A DNA stretch of 64,000 bases from Sporosarcina ureae (GCF_029267015.1 NZ_JARIEA010000001.1:31462-95461); one strand, 5' to 3'. Positions 1 to 8,745 are shown, numbered from the stretch's first letter. Translations and numbers: made by a program. The notes: generated from the letters alone by a model not told the origin.

Positions 1-1
1 C

Positions 2-904
2 GGTGCTACATTTGCTGGATTTAACGTTGGGTTCCTAAACCCCTATACAGTAGGAATTGCACAAACTGTTGCAGACGTTCCACTGTTTTCAGGTATGCTT
101 TTACGAATTGTAGCGTTTGTCGTAATTGTTGGTGTGACTATTTTATATACGTGGCGTTATGCAAAAAAGATTATAGATGATCCATCGAAGAGTCTAATCG
201 GTGTACTGGATGATAGTGATCCGAACGCTTCTGCAGAAGATTTGATAGCCCCTTTTACAGGAAGACATAAAATAATCTTATCTTTTGTTGGCCTATGTTT
301 AGCATTCTTTGTTTTCGCAACGATTAAATTCCAGTGGTCTATTGATCACATGGCTGCATTCTTCATTATTATCGGTATAGGCTCGGGTATCATTGCTAAA
401 ATGAATTACAATGAAATTACGTTAACGTTTCTTGATGGATGTAAAAATATTGTGTATGGTGCTTTAATTATTGGGGTTGCAAGAGCGATTCTGATTGTAA
501 TGGAAAATGCTCAGATTTTGGATACGTTTGTCCAAGCTCTTTCTGTGCCATTGGCAAGTTTATCTCCTGTATTTGGCGCGCTTGGAATGTTTGTTGCTAA
601 TGGTGTGATGAATTTCTTCATACCTTCAGGAAGTGGCCAAGCAATTATTGCTATGCCGATTCTATCGCCTTTAGCGGACATGATTGGTGTAACTCGACAA
701 GTCGCAGTTCAGGCCTATCAGTTTGGTGACGGGTTCACGAATAGTATTTTCCCTACATCAGGTCCGCTCATGGCAAGTTTGGCTGTTGCGGGTGTGGCGT
801 GGTTGAAATGGGCGAAGTGGATGTTGCCACTGTTGTTGATCTGGACAGTGATCGCTGTGATTATGTTGACGTTTGCGGTCATGATTGGATGGGGACCGGT
901 ATAA
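2..904 (+). CDS. YfcC-family carrier, 5' end outside window
   Basis: The frame is open from the first bases, so the start lies upstream of the window; about 300 C-terminal codons remain. The protein is very hydrophobic, with roughly seven membrane spans, and has the Asn/Gly/Pro-rich half-helix motifs of the YfcC/DcuC group (C4-dicarboxylate anaerobic carrier type): GFNVGFLNPYTVGIAQ at the visible start, NFFIPSGSGQAIIAMPI mid-way and NSIFPTSGPLMA near the C-terminus. Such proteins are inner-membrane secondary carriers for dicarboxylates, amino acids or peptides. It is followed by another permease and an M20 amidohydrolase, which suggests uptake of an amino-acid conjugate. The substrate is not readable from sequence. 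Confidence 0.85.
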   Translation, partial: GATFAGFNVGFLNPYTVGIAQTVADVPLFSGMLLRIVAFVVIVGVTILYTWRYAKKIIDDPSKSLIGVLDDSDPNASAEDLIAPFTGRHKIILSFVGLCLAFFVFATIKFQWSIDHMAAFFIIIGIGSGIIAKMNYNEITLTFLDGCKNIVYGALIIGVARAILIVMENAQILDTFVQALSVPLASLSPVFGALGMFVANGVMNFFIPSGSGQAIIAMPILSPLADMIGVTRQVAVQAYQFGDGFTNSIFPTSGPLMASLAVAGVAWLKWAKWMLPLLLIWTVIAVIMLTFAVMIGWGPV

Positions 905-935
905 TATCGAGCAATAGATTCGATATATGTATAGA

Positions 936-961
936 CAGCCGCCATTTTATAGTGGCGGCTG
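936..961 (+). terminator. GC-rich hairpin after YfcC gene
   Basis: CAGCCGCCA and TGGCGGCTG form a 9-bp stem with a short AT loop, 32 bases after the stop codon. There is no T-run behind it, so it may be a weak terminator or an mRNA-stabilising end rather than a strong intrinsic terminator. Confidence 0.45.
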
Positions 962-1071
962 AACGAATGGATCTAACTAAATTAGTCAGATTATTACAAC
1001 CTATCCTACTATTCGACAAATATTATGACTAAACTAGTCAACGTCTATACAACTAAAGAGGAGTGGATGAT

Positions 1072-2259
1072 ATGCCACAGATGCTTGCTTTCGTTATTTT
1101 AGCAGGGATTTTATTCATCGGAGATTTTATTGCAGTTCGTACAAAAGCATGGATTCCATCAATTTTTGTCTGTGCGGTTTTAATGTTATTCGGTTATTGG
1201 ACATTTTTCCCTGAGGAAATGGTAGCTACTGCGGGTATACCGCCAGTCGTTGCTTCATTATTGATTTACTTACTAATTACAAATATGGGGACATTGCTCT
1301 CTGTTCAGCAGTTGAAACAGCAATGGAAGACGATATTAATTTCGATATCGGGAATAGTAGGTATTATCGTTTTTCTATTCACTATTGGATTACTATTATT
1401 TGATATAAAAACAATATTGGTCGCAATACCACCATTAGTTGGAGGAATTGTTTCAGCCTTGATCATGTCTGAAGGTGCAACTGAAGCAGGCCTAGCTACT
1501 TTGTCCGTTTTTGCGGTAGTTATTTACGTCATGCAAGGTTTTGCGGGGTATCCTTTGACTTCAGTTGTGTTGAAAAAAGAGGGTAAGATGCTGCTTAGTA
1601 AATATCGTAAGGGAGAACTAGAAATGAAGGAATATTCTCCTGGAGAAGAGCCGATTACGCATGCTGAACCGAAAATGTTCCGAAATATGCCGGAAAAGTA
1701 TAATACTAATTACTTTAAGTTTTTCCGCTTAGCTTTTGTTGCCTTTCTCGCATACGGCGCTTCTACACTCCTTGCGCCAATCGTCATCATCAGTCCATAT
1801 GTTCTTTGCTTATTATTTGGGATTCTTGCAACAAGTGTAGGTTTCTTGGAAAGACAAGTACTTGAAAAAGGAAATGGCTTTGGTTTTGCGATGCTTGCAT
1901 TGATCTTGTATGTATTGGATGGCTTGAAGAAGGCAACACCTGAAATGATGATGGAGATTTTGTATCCGCTTGTCGGCTGTATCGCAATAGCCGTTGTCGG
2001 AATGTATATCTTCTCGTTCTTTATTGGAAAAGTACTGAAAGTGAGCAAGGAAATGGCGTTTGCCGTTTCGCTAACCGCGTTGTATGGCTTCCCGGCGGAC
2101 TATATTATCACCAATGAAGTCATAAATTCATTGACGGATGATGAAAAAGAGAGAGAAGCGTTAACTAGTCATATGCTGCCACCGATGCTTGTCGGAGGAT
2201 TTGTCAGCGTAACGGTTGTTTCTGTGATCTTAGCCGGTCTTTTCGTTGGATTCTTATAA
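1072..2259 (+). CDS. Multi-pass permease, family not assigned
   Basis: A 395-residue membrane protein with about ten hydrophobic spans and one hydrophilic loop near residues 170-220. I do not recognise the family. The GGIVSALIMSEGATEAGLA stretch resembles the Gly/Ser-rich unwound helix of secondary transporters. ATG 1072 is chosen because the AGAGGAG site ends about 8 bases upstream; an in-frame GTG at 1063 would overlap that site. It lies between the YfcC-type carrier and the M20 hydrolase, 15 bases before the latter, so it is probably co-transcribed with it. A role in importing the hydrolase's substrate is inference. Confidence 0.8.
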   Translation: MPQMLAFVILAGILFIGDFIAVRTKAWIPSIFVCAVLMLFGYWTFFPEEMVATAGIPPVVASLLIYLLITNMGTLLSVQQLKQQWKTILISISGIVGIIVFLFTIGLLLFDIKTILVAIPPLVGGIVSALIMSEGATEAGLATLSVFAVVIYVMQGFAGYPLTSVVLKKEGKMLLSKYRKGELEMKEYSPGEEPITHAEPKMFRNMPEKYNTNYFKFFRLAFVAFLAYGASTLLAPIVIISPYVLCLLFGILATSVGFLERQVLEKGNGFGFAMLALILYVLDGLKKATPEMMMEILYPLVGCIAIAVVGMYIFSFFIGKVLKVSKEMAFAVSLTALYGFPADYIITNEVINSLTDDEKEREALTSHMLPPMLVGGFVSVTVVSVILAGLFVGFL

Positions 2260-2274
2260 TAAGGAGGAAATAGT

Positions 2275-3501
2275 ATGACAGCAAATAAAGAGCGAATCGA
2301 GCAACATATTGACGCACTAAAACAATTTACAGCGACGCCTGGACAAGGTGTGACGAGATTGACATACAGTAAAGAAGATTTACAAGCACGGAATTATATT
2401 AAAGAAAAAATGATCGAGTATGGACTTGCTGTTTCTGAGGATGGGTTTGGTAATATTTTTGGAAAGTTAGAAGGGACGTTATCAGACGCGCCTTCCGTTA
2501 TAGTCGGATCACATTTTGACTCAGTACCTAACGGAGGAGCTTATGACGGAACGGCGGGAGTGGTCGTTGGACTAGAAGTGGCGGCACTATTCCAAGAGTT
2601 ACAACTGAAGCCTACATATCCACTAGAAGTCATTGCGATGGTCGAAGAAGAAGGATCTCGATTTGGTGGAGGTTTGATGGGCTCAAGGGGCATGATGGGC
2701 TTATTATCTGAAGCAGACTTTTATGATTTAGCCGATAAAGACGGTATTCTCGCTACGGATGCCATGTCCGAGATCGGACTGGATTACTCTAAGGAGAAAG
2801 TGAGATCACCTGAAACTATTAAAGCGTTTCTTGAACTTCACATCGAACAAGGTCCGATTCTAGAAGAGAAAGGAATTCGCATCGGTGTTGTGGAAGCGAT
2901 CGTTGGACTGAATCATCTAGAAGTAACTGTGCAGGGGCGTGCGGGGCATGCCGGCACAACGCCAATGGATTATCGTTCGGATGCGCTTGTCGCTGCGGCC
3001 AAATTGATAGCAACGTTTCCACAGATTGCAAAGGAAACAGGCAATGGAACGGTTATTACAACAGGTCGTCTACAAGTGTTTCCAAACGGCGCCAATGTAA
3101 TTCCGGATAAAGTAGTCTTTTCGGTTGATATTCGCTCGGGTAAAGAAGAGCAGATTAGCCAAGCGCGACAGCAAGTAGATGAATTATTATCCGCTCATAA
3201 TGGAGTGGATGGTATCACGATATCTGCTGAAGAGCAGCTGTTTATTGAGCCGAAAGAATTGGATCCTGAACTTCGTCGTTTGTTGAAAGAAGCGAGTGAT
3301 GAGTTGTCGATCCCGTATTGTTCCATGAGTAGTGGGGCAGGACATGATGCGATGGTTCTGTCTGATTTTACAGCGTGTGGCATGTTATTTATTCCGAGTA
3401 AAGATGGACTTAGTCATTGTCCGGAAGAATGGTCGGATGCTGGCGATTTGGCGGATGGTACAGCTGTTTTGTTTGAGACGATTAAGCGGTTGGTTATGTA
3501 A
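2275..3501 (+). CDS. M20 N-carbamoyl/allantoate-type amidohydrolase
   Basis: A 408-residue cytoplasmic zinc hydrolase of peptidase family M20, AllC/AmaB branch (allantoate amidohydrolase, N-carbamoyl-L-amino-acid hydrolase). Metal-binding motifs are in order: GSHFDSVPNGGAYDGTAGVV near residues 78-97, MVEEEGSRFG near 122-131, LHIEQGP near 188-194, and a late GAGHDAM near 356. The inserted dimerisation domain is carried by the GLNHLEVTVQGRAGHAGTTP region. The start has an AAGGAGG site 7 bases upstream. The neighbours are two transporters, so it probably releases an amino acid from an imported N-carbamoyl or N-acyl compound. The exact substrate is uncertain; a related gene begins at 63763. Confidence 0.88.
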   Translation: MTANKERIEQHIDALKQFTATPGQGVTRLTYSKEDLQARNYIKEKMIEYGLAVSEDGFGNIFGKLEGTLSDAPSVIVGSHFDSVPNGGAYDGTAGVVVGLEVAALFQELQLKPTYPLEVIAMVEEEGSRFGGGLMGSRGMMGLLSEADFYDLADKDGILATDAMSEIGLDYSKEKVRSPETIKAFLELHIEQGPILEEKGIRIGVVEAIVGLNHLEVTVQGRAGHAGTTPMDYRSDALVAAAKLIATFPQIAKETGNGTVITTGRLQVFPNGANVIPDKVVFSVDIRSGKEEQISQARQQVDELLSAHNGVDGITISAEEQLFIEPKELDPELRRLLKEASDELSIPYCSMSSGAGHDAMVLSDFTACGMLFIPSKDGLSHCPEEWSDAGDLADGTAVLFETIKRLVM

Positions 3502-3538
3502 GGTTTTGCGTAGAAGCGATTTTGTGAATGATGAATGG

Positions 3539-3572
3539 ACCTCAAGCCGATAAAAGGTTTGAGGTTTTGTTT
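3539..3572 (+). terminator. Intrinsic terminator after M20 gene
   Basis: ACCTCAAGCC pairs with GGTTTGAGGT (one G-U pair) around a 6-base loop and is followed by TTTGTTTT. It ends the YfcC-permease-M20 group. Confidence 0.75.
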
Positions 3573-3610
3573 TAAAATAAAGTGAATAACAAAAGGAAAG
3601 GGAGGTCCAT

Positions 3611-4363
3611 ATGAATAAAGAACTTAAAATTTTCTTCATCACGTCAGTATCCGTAATTGTTTTCGGTGGGATCTATAGTGTGTACCACTTCCAAATCAAA
3701 GAGTCAGAGGTCGCAAACAAAGAAGCAAATCAGACGATAGAAAGTCCGTCTGACACTACATTACCTATGGAAAGCGAACTGACTATTGAAGGGGAAGAAA
3801 ATCAGGAAGGTCAAAAGGGTACGAGTGGATCGTCTTCTACTAAGGGGAGTGAACAGACAACTTCCGGTTCCAACACGAAAGCAAACGATGCGGGTACAAC
3901 GGGACGCCAGCCGTCAGTTGATCAGCAAACGAATGACGTGAAGCACCCTAATTCAAATACAACAAAAAAACCGGTGACAGATAATGCACAAACTGGAAAA
4001 CCAGGTAAGAAGCAATCAGTAGCAAAGATTAAAAGTGAATATCAACTAACTGTCAATAACCTACAAAGTGAAGTGGATAGCGAGCTCAACTCACTAATCA
4101 ATAGTGCGAAAAAAGAGTACAGCACGAAAATAGCAAATGGGGAAAGTGTGGATTACGGTTATTTCTATAACAAGTACATGTCGTCTATAGCAGGACTAGA
4201 AGCGCAGACGGATTCCACATTTAATGGCATCATGAGCTCGCTTGAAAAAGATCTACAGGCCAATGGTTATGACAAATCAAATTCGCAAAGCCTTCGTGAT
4301 GAATACGAAGCGAAAAAAAGTGCTCGTCGCGATAGTATGCAAAGTGAGATTATGGGAAATTAA
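3611..4363 (+). CDS. Membrane-anchored protein of unknown function (copy 1)
   Basis: A 250-residue protein: one N-terminal membrane anchor (residues 8-28), a long Ser/Thr/Gln/Gly/Asn-rich linker (about 35-135) and a charged helical C-terminal domain of about 110 residues. Its paralogue is at 10910; the C-terminal domains share VAxIKxxY, (A/H)(K/R)EEYS, YNKY, FNGIM.SLEK and SxRDEYE blocks. Both genes precede a YwqC/YwqD pair, which links them to polysaccharide assembly. The domain probably lies outside the membrane. I know no named family and assign no activity. The start follows a strong GGGAGG site. Confidence 0.82.
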   Translation: MNKELKIFFITSVSVIVFGGIYSVYHFQIKESEVANKEANQTIESPSDTTLPMESELTIEGEENQEGQKGTSGSSSTKGSEQTTSGSNTKANDAGTTGRQPSVDQQTNDVKHPNSNTTKKPVTDNAQTGKPGKKQSVAKIKSEYQLTVNNLQSEVDSELNSLINSAKKEYSTKIANGESVDYGYFYNKYMSSIAGLEAQTDSTFNGIMSSLEKDLQANGYDKSNSQSLRDEYEAKKSARRDSMQSEIMGN

Positions 4364-4368
4364 CTAGA

Positions 4369-4416
4369 AAAAACGACTGATCTAAAAGAATATCCCCTTA
4401 GACTAGTCGTTTTCTT
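4369..4416. terminator. Bidirectional terminator between convergent genes
   Basis: The arms CGACTGATCTAA and TTAGACTAGTCG, flanked by A-run and T-run, form a hairpin between the anchored-protein gene (+) and the VanZ-like gene (-). It overlaps the VanZ stop codon. Confidence 0.75.
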
Positions 4417-4882
4417 TTTGGGAACGAGACCATCTGATGGATTGTAAAATGAGCAAGAACGTCAGCGCACCTGCCATATCCAATAAGACGTCGCGAAAAG
4501 TAGCGGTCCGTCCACCAGTGAGGTATTGCTTTAGTTCATCTGCACAGGCAAGTAGCAACGTGAAGATACTTGCAATCATGAATCTAGGTAAACGGGATGG
4601 TAAGGATAGGAAAACTCCGACCGCAAGTAAGCCAAACAATACAAAGTGTGCACCTTTACGTAGTAGAAATTCTACGAAATAATAATATCCACGTCCTTCA
4701 ATGGAAATCGTAGTATCCCAGTATGGGATATACAAGGCGGAGAGTGCAGCTTCAAATGGTTTGTTAGGTAATACATTTTCTAAGGTAGGGATTAACGATT
4801 GTTGTTCGTATGTCTGGCTAGAAGAGACAAATAAACTACCGATTATACATAGGATAATGATAATACTTAAGACTTTTCTCAT
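4403..4882 (-). CDS. VanZ-family membrane protein
   Basis: A 159-residue protein with four to five membrane spans and VanZ-family motifs: RKGAHFVLFGLLAVGV, ADELKQYLTGGRTATFRDVLLDMAGA. VanZ-like proteins are small polytopic proteins of uncertain activity, often near cell-envelope or polysaccharide genes. It is read against its neighbours and sits between the anchored-protein gene and the YwqC-like gene. The second module copy lacks this gene, leaving about 400 bp of non-coding sequence in the same position. Confidence 0.88.
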   Translation of the reverse strand: MRKVLSIIIILCIIGSLFVSSSQTYEQQSLIPTLENVLPNKPFEAALSALYIPYWDTTISIEGRGYYYFVEFLLRKGAHFVLFGLLAVGVFLSLPSRLPRFMIASIFTLLLACADELKQYLTGGRTATFRDVLLDMAGALTFLLILQSIRWSRSQKEND

Positions 4883-4944
4883 ATGGAAAGTATATCATTA
4901 ATAGGGAAAAACACTAGATTTAATTAGAAATCGAGCGCTTTTTA

Positions 4945-4974
4945 TTCTGGATATATGTTATGCTATGCTATAAT
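4945..4974 (+). promoter_or_regulatory. Extended -10 promoter for ywqCDE
   Basis: TGCTATAAT at 4966-4974 is an extended -10 element (TGn plus a perfect TATAAT). The matching -35 (TTCTGG at 4945-4950) is poor. The start codon of the YwqC-like gene follows 36 bases downstream. Confidence 0.6.
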
Positions 4975-5010
4975 ACGCACAAGTTTTCCGAAAAGGAGCA
5001 ATTTTACAAT

Positions 5011-5757
5011 ATGGAAGAAACAATCAGTTTCCAAGTGTTATTCGCAACGTTAAAAAAACGTTTTGGTTTAATTATAGGAACAACAGTAGTGGCGATCATC
5101 ATAGCAGCGGCTATAAGTTATTTCTATTTAACCCCTACTTACCAAGCTTCCACACAGATATTGGTCAATCAAGAACAAGTAGAGAAACAATCATTTGACT
5201 CTCAAGATATTCAAACGAACTTACAACTTATTAATACGTACAATGTCATTATTAAAACGCCCTTCATCTTATCTAAAGTTATAGAAAACTTGAACTTGGA
5301 TACAACGCCGGCAGAACTTAGCAATCAGCTTACGGTAAACAGTGAACAGAATTCACAAGTTGTCAATTTGACTGTGCAAAATCCGGATTCATATAAAGCG
5401 GTCGATATCGCAAATACCATTGCGGAAGTATTCCAGAAAGAAATTGTCAACTTAATGCAAGTCGATAACGTAAATATTCTATCGCCTGCTGTTTACGTGG
5501 AAGATCCGAAGCCTGTTAAGCCGAACAAAGAGCTGAACGTAGCTATCGCGGCAGTCATCGGACTGATGATCGGTGTAGGGATAGCATTTTTACTAGAATA
5601 CTTAGATACGACAGTGAAAACAGAAAGTGATATTGAAGAATTGCTCGGTTTACCGGTTCTTGGGTTAGTAAGTCCTATCTCCAGAAAAGATGTTAACACG
5701 GCAACTGATGCACCGCAGAAAGGGTCAAGTCCACATGTCAAAAAAGCGCATATTTAA
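5011..5757 (+). CDS. ywqC: Polysaccharide co-polymerase / kinase activator (copy 1)
   Basis: A 248-residue Wzz/CapA-type protein with a first membrane helix near residues 20-42, an extracytoplasmic helical domain, a PxxPxxPN-type motif (DPKPVKPNKELN) before the second helix near 172-195, and a cytoplasmic tail. It controls chain length and activates the BY-kinase encoded next. ATG 5011 is preceded by AAAAGGAG; an upstream in-frame ATG at 4960 falls inside the promoter. The kinase start at 5735 overlaps its 3' end by 23 bases, so the two are translationally coupled. The paralogue is at 12029. Confidence 0.9.
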   Translation: MEETISFQVLFATLKKRFGLIIGTTVVAIIIAAAISYFYLTPTYQASTQILVNQEQVEKQSFDSQDIQTNLQLINTYNVIIKTPFILSKVIENLNLDTTPAELSNQLTVNSEQNSQVVNLTVQNPDSYKAVDIANTIAEVFQKEIVNLMQVDNVNILSPAVYVEDPKPVKPNKELNVAIAAVIGLMIGVGIAFLLEYLDTTVKTESDIEELLGLPVLGLVSPISRKDVNTATDAPQKGSSPHVKKAHI

Positions 5758-6454
5758 AAAGAACAAACAAAATAAGCAATCCGTAGCACGTAAACTAGTC
5801 ACAGCAATCAGCCCGAAATCGGTCGTATCCGAGCAATTCCGTACAGTACGGACGAATATCAACTTCTCAATGCCGGATCATGATTTGAAATCGATTTTGT
5901 TCACATCGGCAGCACCAGGAGAAGGGAAGTCTACAGCATCAGCGAATACCGCAGTCGTCTTTGCACAAGAAGGAAAGAAAGTGCTCCTCATTGACGCGGA
6001 TATGCGGAAACCGACTACCCATTATACATTTTCTCGTATGAATGCGACCGGTCTATCGAATTTACTTACGCGTCAATGGAAACTAGAAGACGTAATTCAG
6101 CAAACAGACGTAGAAGGACTCGATTTAATTACGAGCGGTCCCATTCCACCGAACCCAGCGGAGTTGCTAGGTTCTAAAACGATGGACTTGCTGATAGAAG
6201 AATTAGCAAATATATATGACATGATCATATTTGACGCGCCACCCGTTTTGTCTGTGACAGACGCGCAAATTTTATCAAACAAAGCGGAAGGCACGATCTT
6301 AGTATTGAATGCAGGCACTACGGAAAAGGATAGTATACTCAAAGCAAAAGAGGCGCTTCTATCCTCTCAAGCAAATATACTAGGAACCATTTTAAATAAC
6401 TTTATACTGCCAAAAGACCATTATTACTATCAGTATTATGGAAACGATGAGTGA
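5735..6454 (+). CDS. ywqD: BY-type tyrosine kinase (copy 1)
   Basis: A 239-residue bacterial tyrosine autokinase of the CapB/YwqD type. It shows Walker A APGEGKST, Walker A' VLLIDADMRKP, Walker B MIIFDAPP, and a C-terminal tyrosine cluster (HYYYQYY) for autophosphorylation. The upstream motif SEQFRTVRTNINFS is the family's oligomerisation segment. It acts on the cytoplasmic side of the membrane with YwqC to control polysaccharide synthesis, and YwqE just downstream would reverse its phosphorylation. Confidence 0.92.
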   Translation: MSKKRIFKKNKQNKQSVARKLVTAISPKSVVSEQFRTVRTNINFSMPDHDLKSILFTSAAPGEGKSTASANTAVVFAQEGKKVLLIDADMRKPTTHYTFSRMNATGLSNLLTRQWKLEDVIQQTDVEGLDLITSGPIPPNPAELLGSKTMDLLIEELANIYDMIIFDAPPVLSVTDAQILSNKAEGTILVLNAGTTEKDSILKAKEALLSSQANILGTILNNFILPKDHYYYQYYGNDE

Positions 6455-6511
6455 AAGGGCCTTTTACCTTTTCGCTCTTCTTTAGTGTAGTAAAACGTAA
6501 GGAGGATCTAC

Positions 6512-7279
6512 ATGGTTGACATACATAGCCATCTATTGTTTGGGGTGGATGATGGACCGGAAACAATTGAAGGTAGCGTGCGCATGATAGAAGAGGCAAC
6601 GTCAGAAGGAATTACGCAGCTAGTCGTCACACCACATGCCTATAGCCCGCAATATCACGTACCTGTAGACGAAGTAGAAAGCCAAGTTCGAATGATGAGA
6701 GATGTCATCGAAGCAGCCAATAGTAACCTGACGCTATTGACAGGACAAGAAGTGCGAATCCATGAACATCTCATCGCCAATTTATTAAATCAAGACATAC
6801 TTACTATAGCGAACTCTCGTTATTTACTATTGGAGCTGCCTACACAAAACGTTCCAGCCTACACAGTTCGAATCATCCAGTCTTTACTTGAAGAAAGCAT
6901 CGTGCCGATCATTGCACATCCTGAACGCAATAAAGGTATAGCTGAAAAACCTGAACGGTTGGAGCAGCTAGTACGCCACGGTGCATTGGCACAAGTGACA
7001 GCAGGTAGTTTAGCAGGTCACTTCGGTAAAAATATTCAAAAGTTATCTCTTCAACTAATAGAAGCGAACTTGATCCATGCGTACGGATCAGATGCTCATA
7101 ATACGGGCAATCGTCCATTCTTATTCAGCAAAGGATTAGAAGTTCTTGGAAAGAAAGTAGATATGGAAACGGTCGATATGTTGTTGTTGAATAATCAACA
7201 AATTATTGATAATAAATTGCTGACGATCTATGAACCCGAAACTCCTGTCGCTAAAAAATGGTGGCAAGTGATTGGGTAG
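6512..7279 (+). CDS. ywqE: PHP-family tyrosine-protein phosphatase
   Basis: A 255-residue metal-dependent phosphatase of the CpsB/CapC/YwqE family. PHP metal ligands are visible in MVDIHSHLLFGVDDGP at the N-terminus, TPH near residue 45, the HPERN block near residue 136 and GSDAHN near 192. It dephosphorylates the BY-kinase. The start follows AAGGAGG. The second kinase module has no phosphatase gene, so this single enzyme may serve both kinases (inference). Confidence 0.92.
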   Translation: MVDIHSHLLFGVDDGPETIEGSVRMIEEATSEGITQLVVTPHAYSPQYHVPVDEVESQVRMMRDVIEAANSNLTLLTGQEVRIHEHLIANLLNQDILTIANSRYLLLELPTQNVPAYTVRIIQSLLEESIVPIIAHPERNKGIAEKPERLEQLVRHGALAQVTAGSLAGHFGKNIQKLSLQLIEANLIHAYGSDAHNTGNRPFLFSKGLEVLGKKVDMETVDMLLLNNQQIIDNKLLTIYEPETPVAKKWWQVIG

Positions 7280-7339
7280 GTTAAACCACCATATGAACGA
7301 AGGTCTAAGAGAAATCTAGATTCAAAGGAGGAGCATCCT

Positions 7340-7470
7340 TTGACTATACGCAAACGAATGACCATGCTGATAGCAACCGATTCTATTATTGTCGATCTAT
7401 ATCGGATACTTTATACTTCATCCATTCACTTCGATAATCTTTAATAAAAGTAAGCGTCAAAAAATGAACA
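7340..7470 (+). pseudogene. Broken 5' remnant of a capD/pglF gene
   Basis: A TTG start at 7340 with a good AAGGAGGAG site begins TIRKRMTMLIATDSIIV, closely matching the start of the intact PglF-like gene (TIRKRMTMLIVSDSIIV, from about 13919). After a deletion of about a dozen bases the match continues in another frame (IYIGYFILHPFTS against IYIGYFILTPFIG), then is lost near 7470. The rest of the roughly 600-codon gene is absent. This scar shows that the first control module once led into a capD-like gene, as the second still does. Confidence 0.85.
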
Positions 7471-7487
7471 CGTTGTTTCACATAAAA

Positions 7488-7538
7488 GAAAATGCCCCAA
7501 AAGAATCGTCCATAAAGATTCTTCGGGGCATTTTCTAT
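7488..7538. terminator. Strong hairpin terminator after ywqE
   Basis: GAAAATGCCCC with AAGAATC pairs with GATTCTT and GGGGCATTTTC around a short loop, followed by TATTTC. It ends the ywqCDE transcript behind the capD remnant. Confidence 0.8.
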
Positions 7539-7671
7539 TTCTATGGCTGAATATAACAATTCTTTGGTAAGGTCTTCGACTAAATTTTAATTAATAGAGT
7601 ATGTTAATTGTTTTATGTTTTCATCTTTAATATTAAGAAAATAGAAATAAATCAAACAGTACAAATAGTAG

Positions 7672-7712
7672 TATAATAAATTGAGTCATACATTCTATAA
7701 ATTTATAGAATG
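7672..7712 (+). promoter_or_regulatory. Promoter -10 and perfect palindrome before LCP gene
   Basis: A TATAAT lies at 7672-7677, and a perfect 22-bp palindrome at 7691-7712 (half-site CATTCTATAAA) lies just downstream, about where transcription would start and before the LCP start codon. The position suits a repressor operator; the cognate regulator is unknown. No good -35 is visible. Confidence 0.5.
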
Positions 7713-7751
7713 CATACTTTGTAAAATATATCGGCTTAGGAGATGAGTGGA

Positions 7752-8669
7752 TTGAAAACAAAGGAAAAGAAAACGTTGAAATGGTTATGGATTACCCTCA
7801 TAACGATCGTAATTCTAGTAGCTGCTAGCGGAATTTATTTATTTACTGTGTACGGCTCTGTTAAATCTACCGTGAATAAAGACACTCATGAGCCTGTTAA
7901 AGCTATTGACACAGAAGTGACGAAAGAAAAAGTGGCAAAGCGTGATTCTTTGAATGTCTTGTTAATGGGAGTGGATGAGCGAGCTGGAGATAAAGGCCGT
8001 TCTGATACGATGATCGTCATGACATTAGATGCGGACAATTCTAGAGCACAAATGGTGAGTATCCCTCGCGATACTTTGACGGAAATTGTCGGAATAGGTG
8101 TAAAGGACAAGATCAATCATGCGTACGCATTTGGCGGTAGTGAAATGTCTGTTGAGACGGTTGAAAAGTTTTTAGATATTGACTTGGATTATTATGTGCG
8201 AGTGAATATGGAAGGGTTAGAGGATTTAGTAGACGCTGTTGATGGCATTACGATTAACAATAATTTTGAGTTTACTGAAGGAGGACGAACCTTTAAAAAA
8301 GGTGAAATCACGCTGAACGGTAAAGAAGCTCTTTCGTATGTACGTATGCGTAAAAATGATCCGAAAGGTGATGTAGGTCGTAATGAAAGACAGCGACAAG
8401 TGATCCAGGCGGTTCTTGACAAAGGATCGAATATCACTTCGATTACGAAAATCAATAAGTTGATTGGTATACTTGGGAAAAACATTGTCACCAATTTAGA
8501 GTTTGATGAAATTCAGATGTTATATAAAAATTATAAAGATGTACGAAGTAATGTATCGTCGTATCAAATGACAGGTGAGAACAAAGTGATTGATGGCATT
8601 TGGTATTTGTTAGTGCCTGATGAAGAAAAGGCAAAGACAACTGAAATGATTCGAGAGTACGGTGGATAA
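7752..8669 (+). CDS. LCP-family (LytR-CpsA-Psr) glycopolymer transferase
   Basis: A 305-residue protein with a short basic N-terminus, one membrane helix (about residues 10-32) and an extracellular LCP domain. Visible motifs are LLMGVDERAG, RSDTMIVMTLD, MVSIPRDTL, KINHAYAFGG and YVRMRKNDPKGDVGRNERQRQVI, including the conserved Arg/Asp residues for polyprenyl-pyrophosphate binding. LCP enzymes attach teichoic acids or capsule to peptidoglycan, which fits this locus. TTG 7752 is chosen because AGGAG lies 9 bases upstream; an in-frame ATG at 7743 directly abuts AGGAG and is too close. Confidence 0.9.
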   Translation: MKTKEKKTLKWLWITLITIVILVAASGIYLFTVYGSVKSTVNKDTHEPVKAIDTEVTKEKVAKRDSLNVLLMGVDERAGDKGRSDTMIVMTLDADNSRAQMVSIPRDTLTEIVGIGVKDKINHAYAFGGSEMSVETVEKFLDIDLDYYVRVNMEGLEDLVDAVDGITINNNFEFTEGGRTFKKGEITLNGKEALSYVRMRKNDPKGDVGRNERQRQVIQAVLDKGSNITSITKINKLIGILGKNIVTNLEFDEIQMLYKNYKDVRSNVSSYQMTGENKVIDGIWYLLVPDEEKAKTTEMIREYGG

Positions 8670-8704
8670 GTTATTTTATTATATTTTACTTGTTTTGTGC
8701 TAAT

Positions 8705-8745
8705 AGGTGTCTATGAGCGATAATGCGCTGGTAGACACTTTTTTA
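8705..8745 (+). terminator. Terminator after LCP gene
   Basis: GTGTCTA and TAGACAC flank an inner GAGCG/GCGCT pairing, followed by TTTTTTATT. This is a typical intrinsic terminator. Confidence 0.8.
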
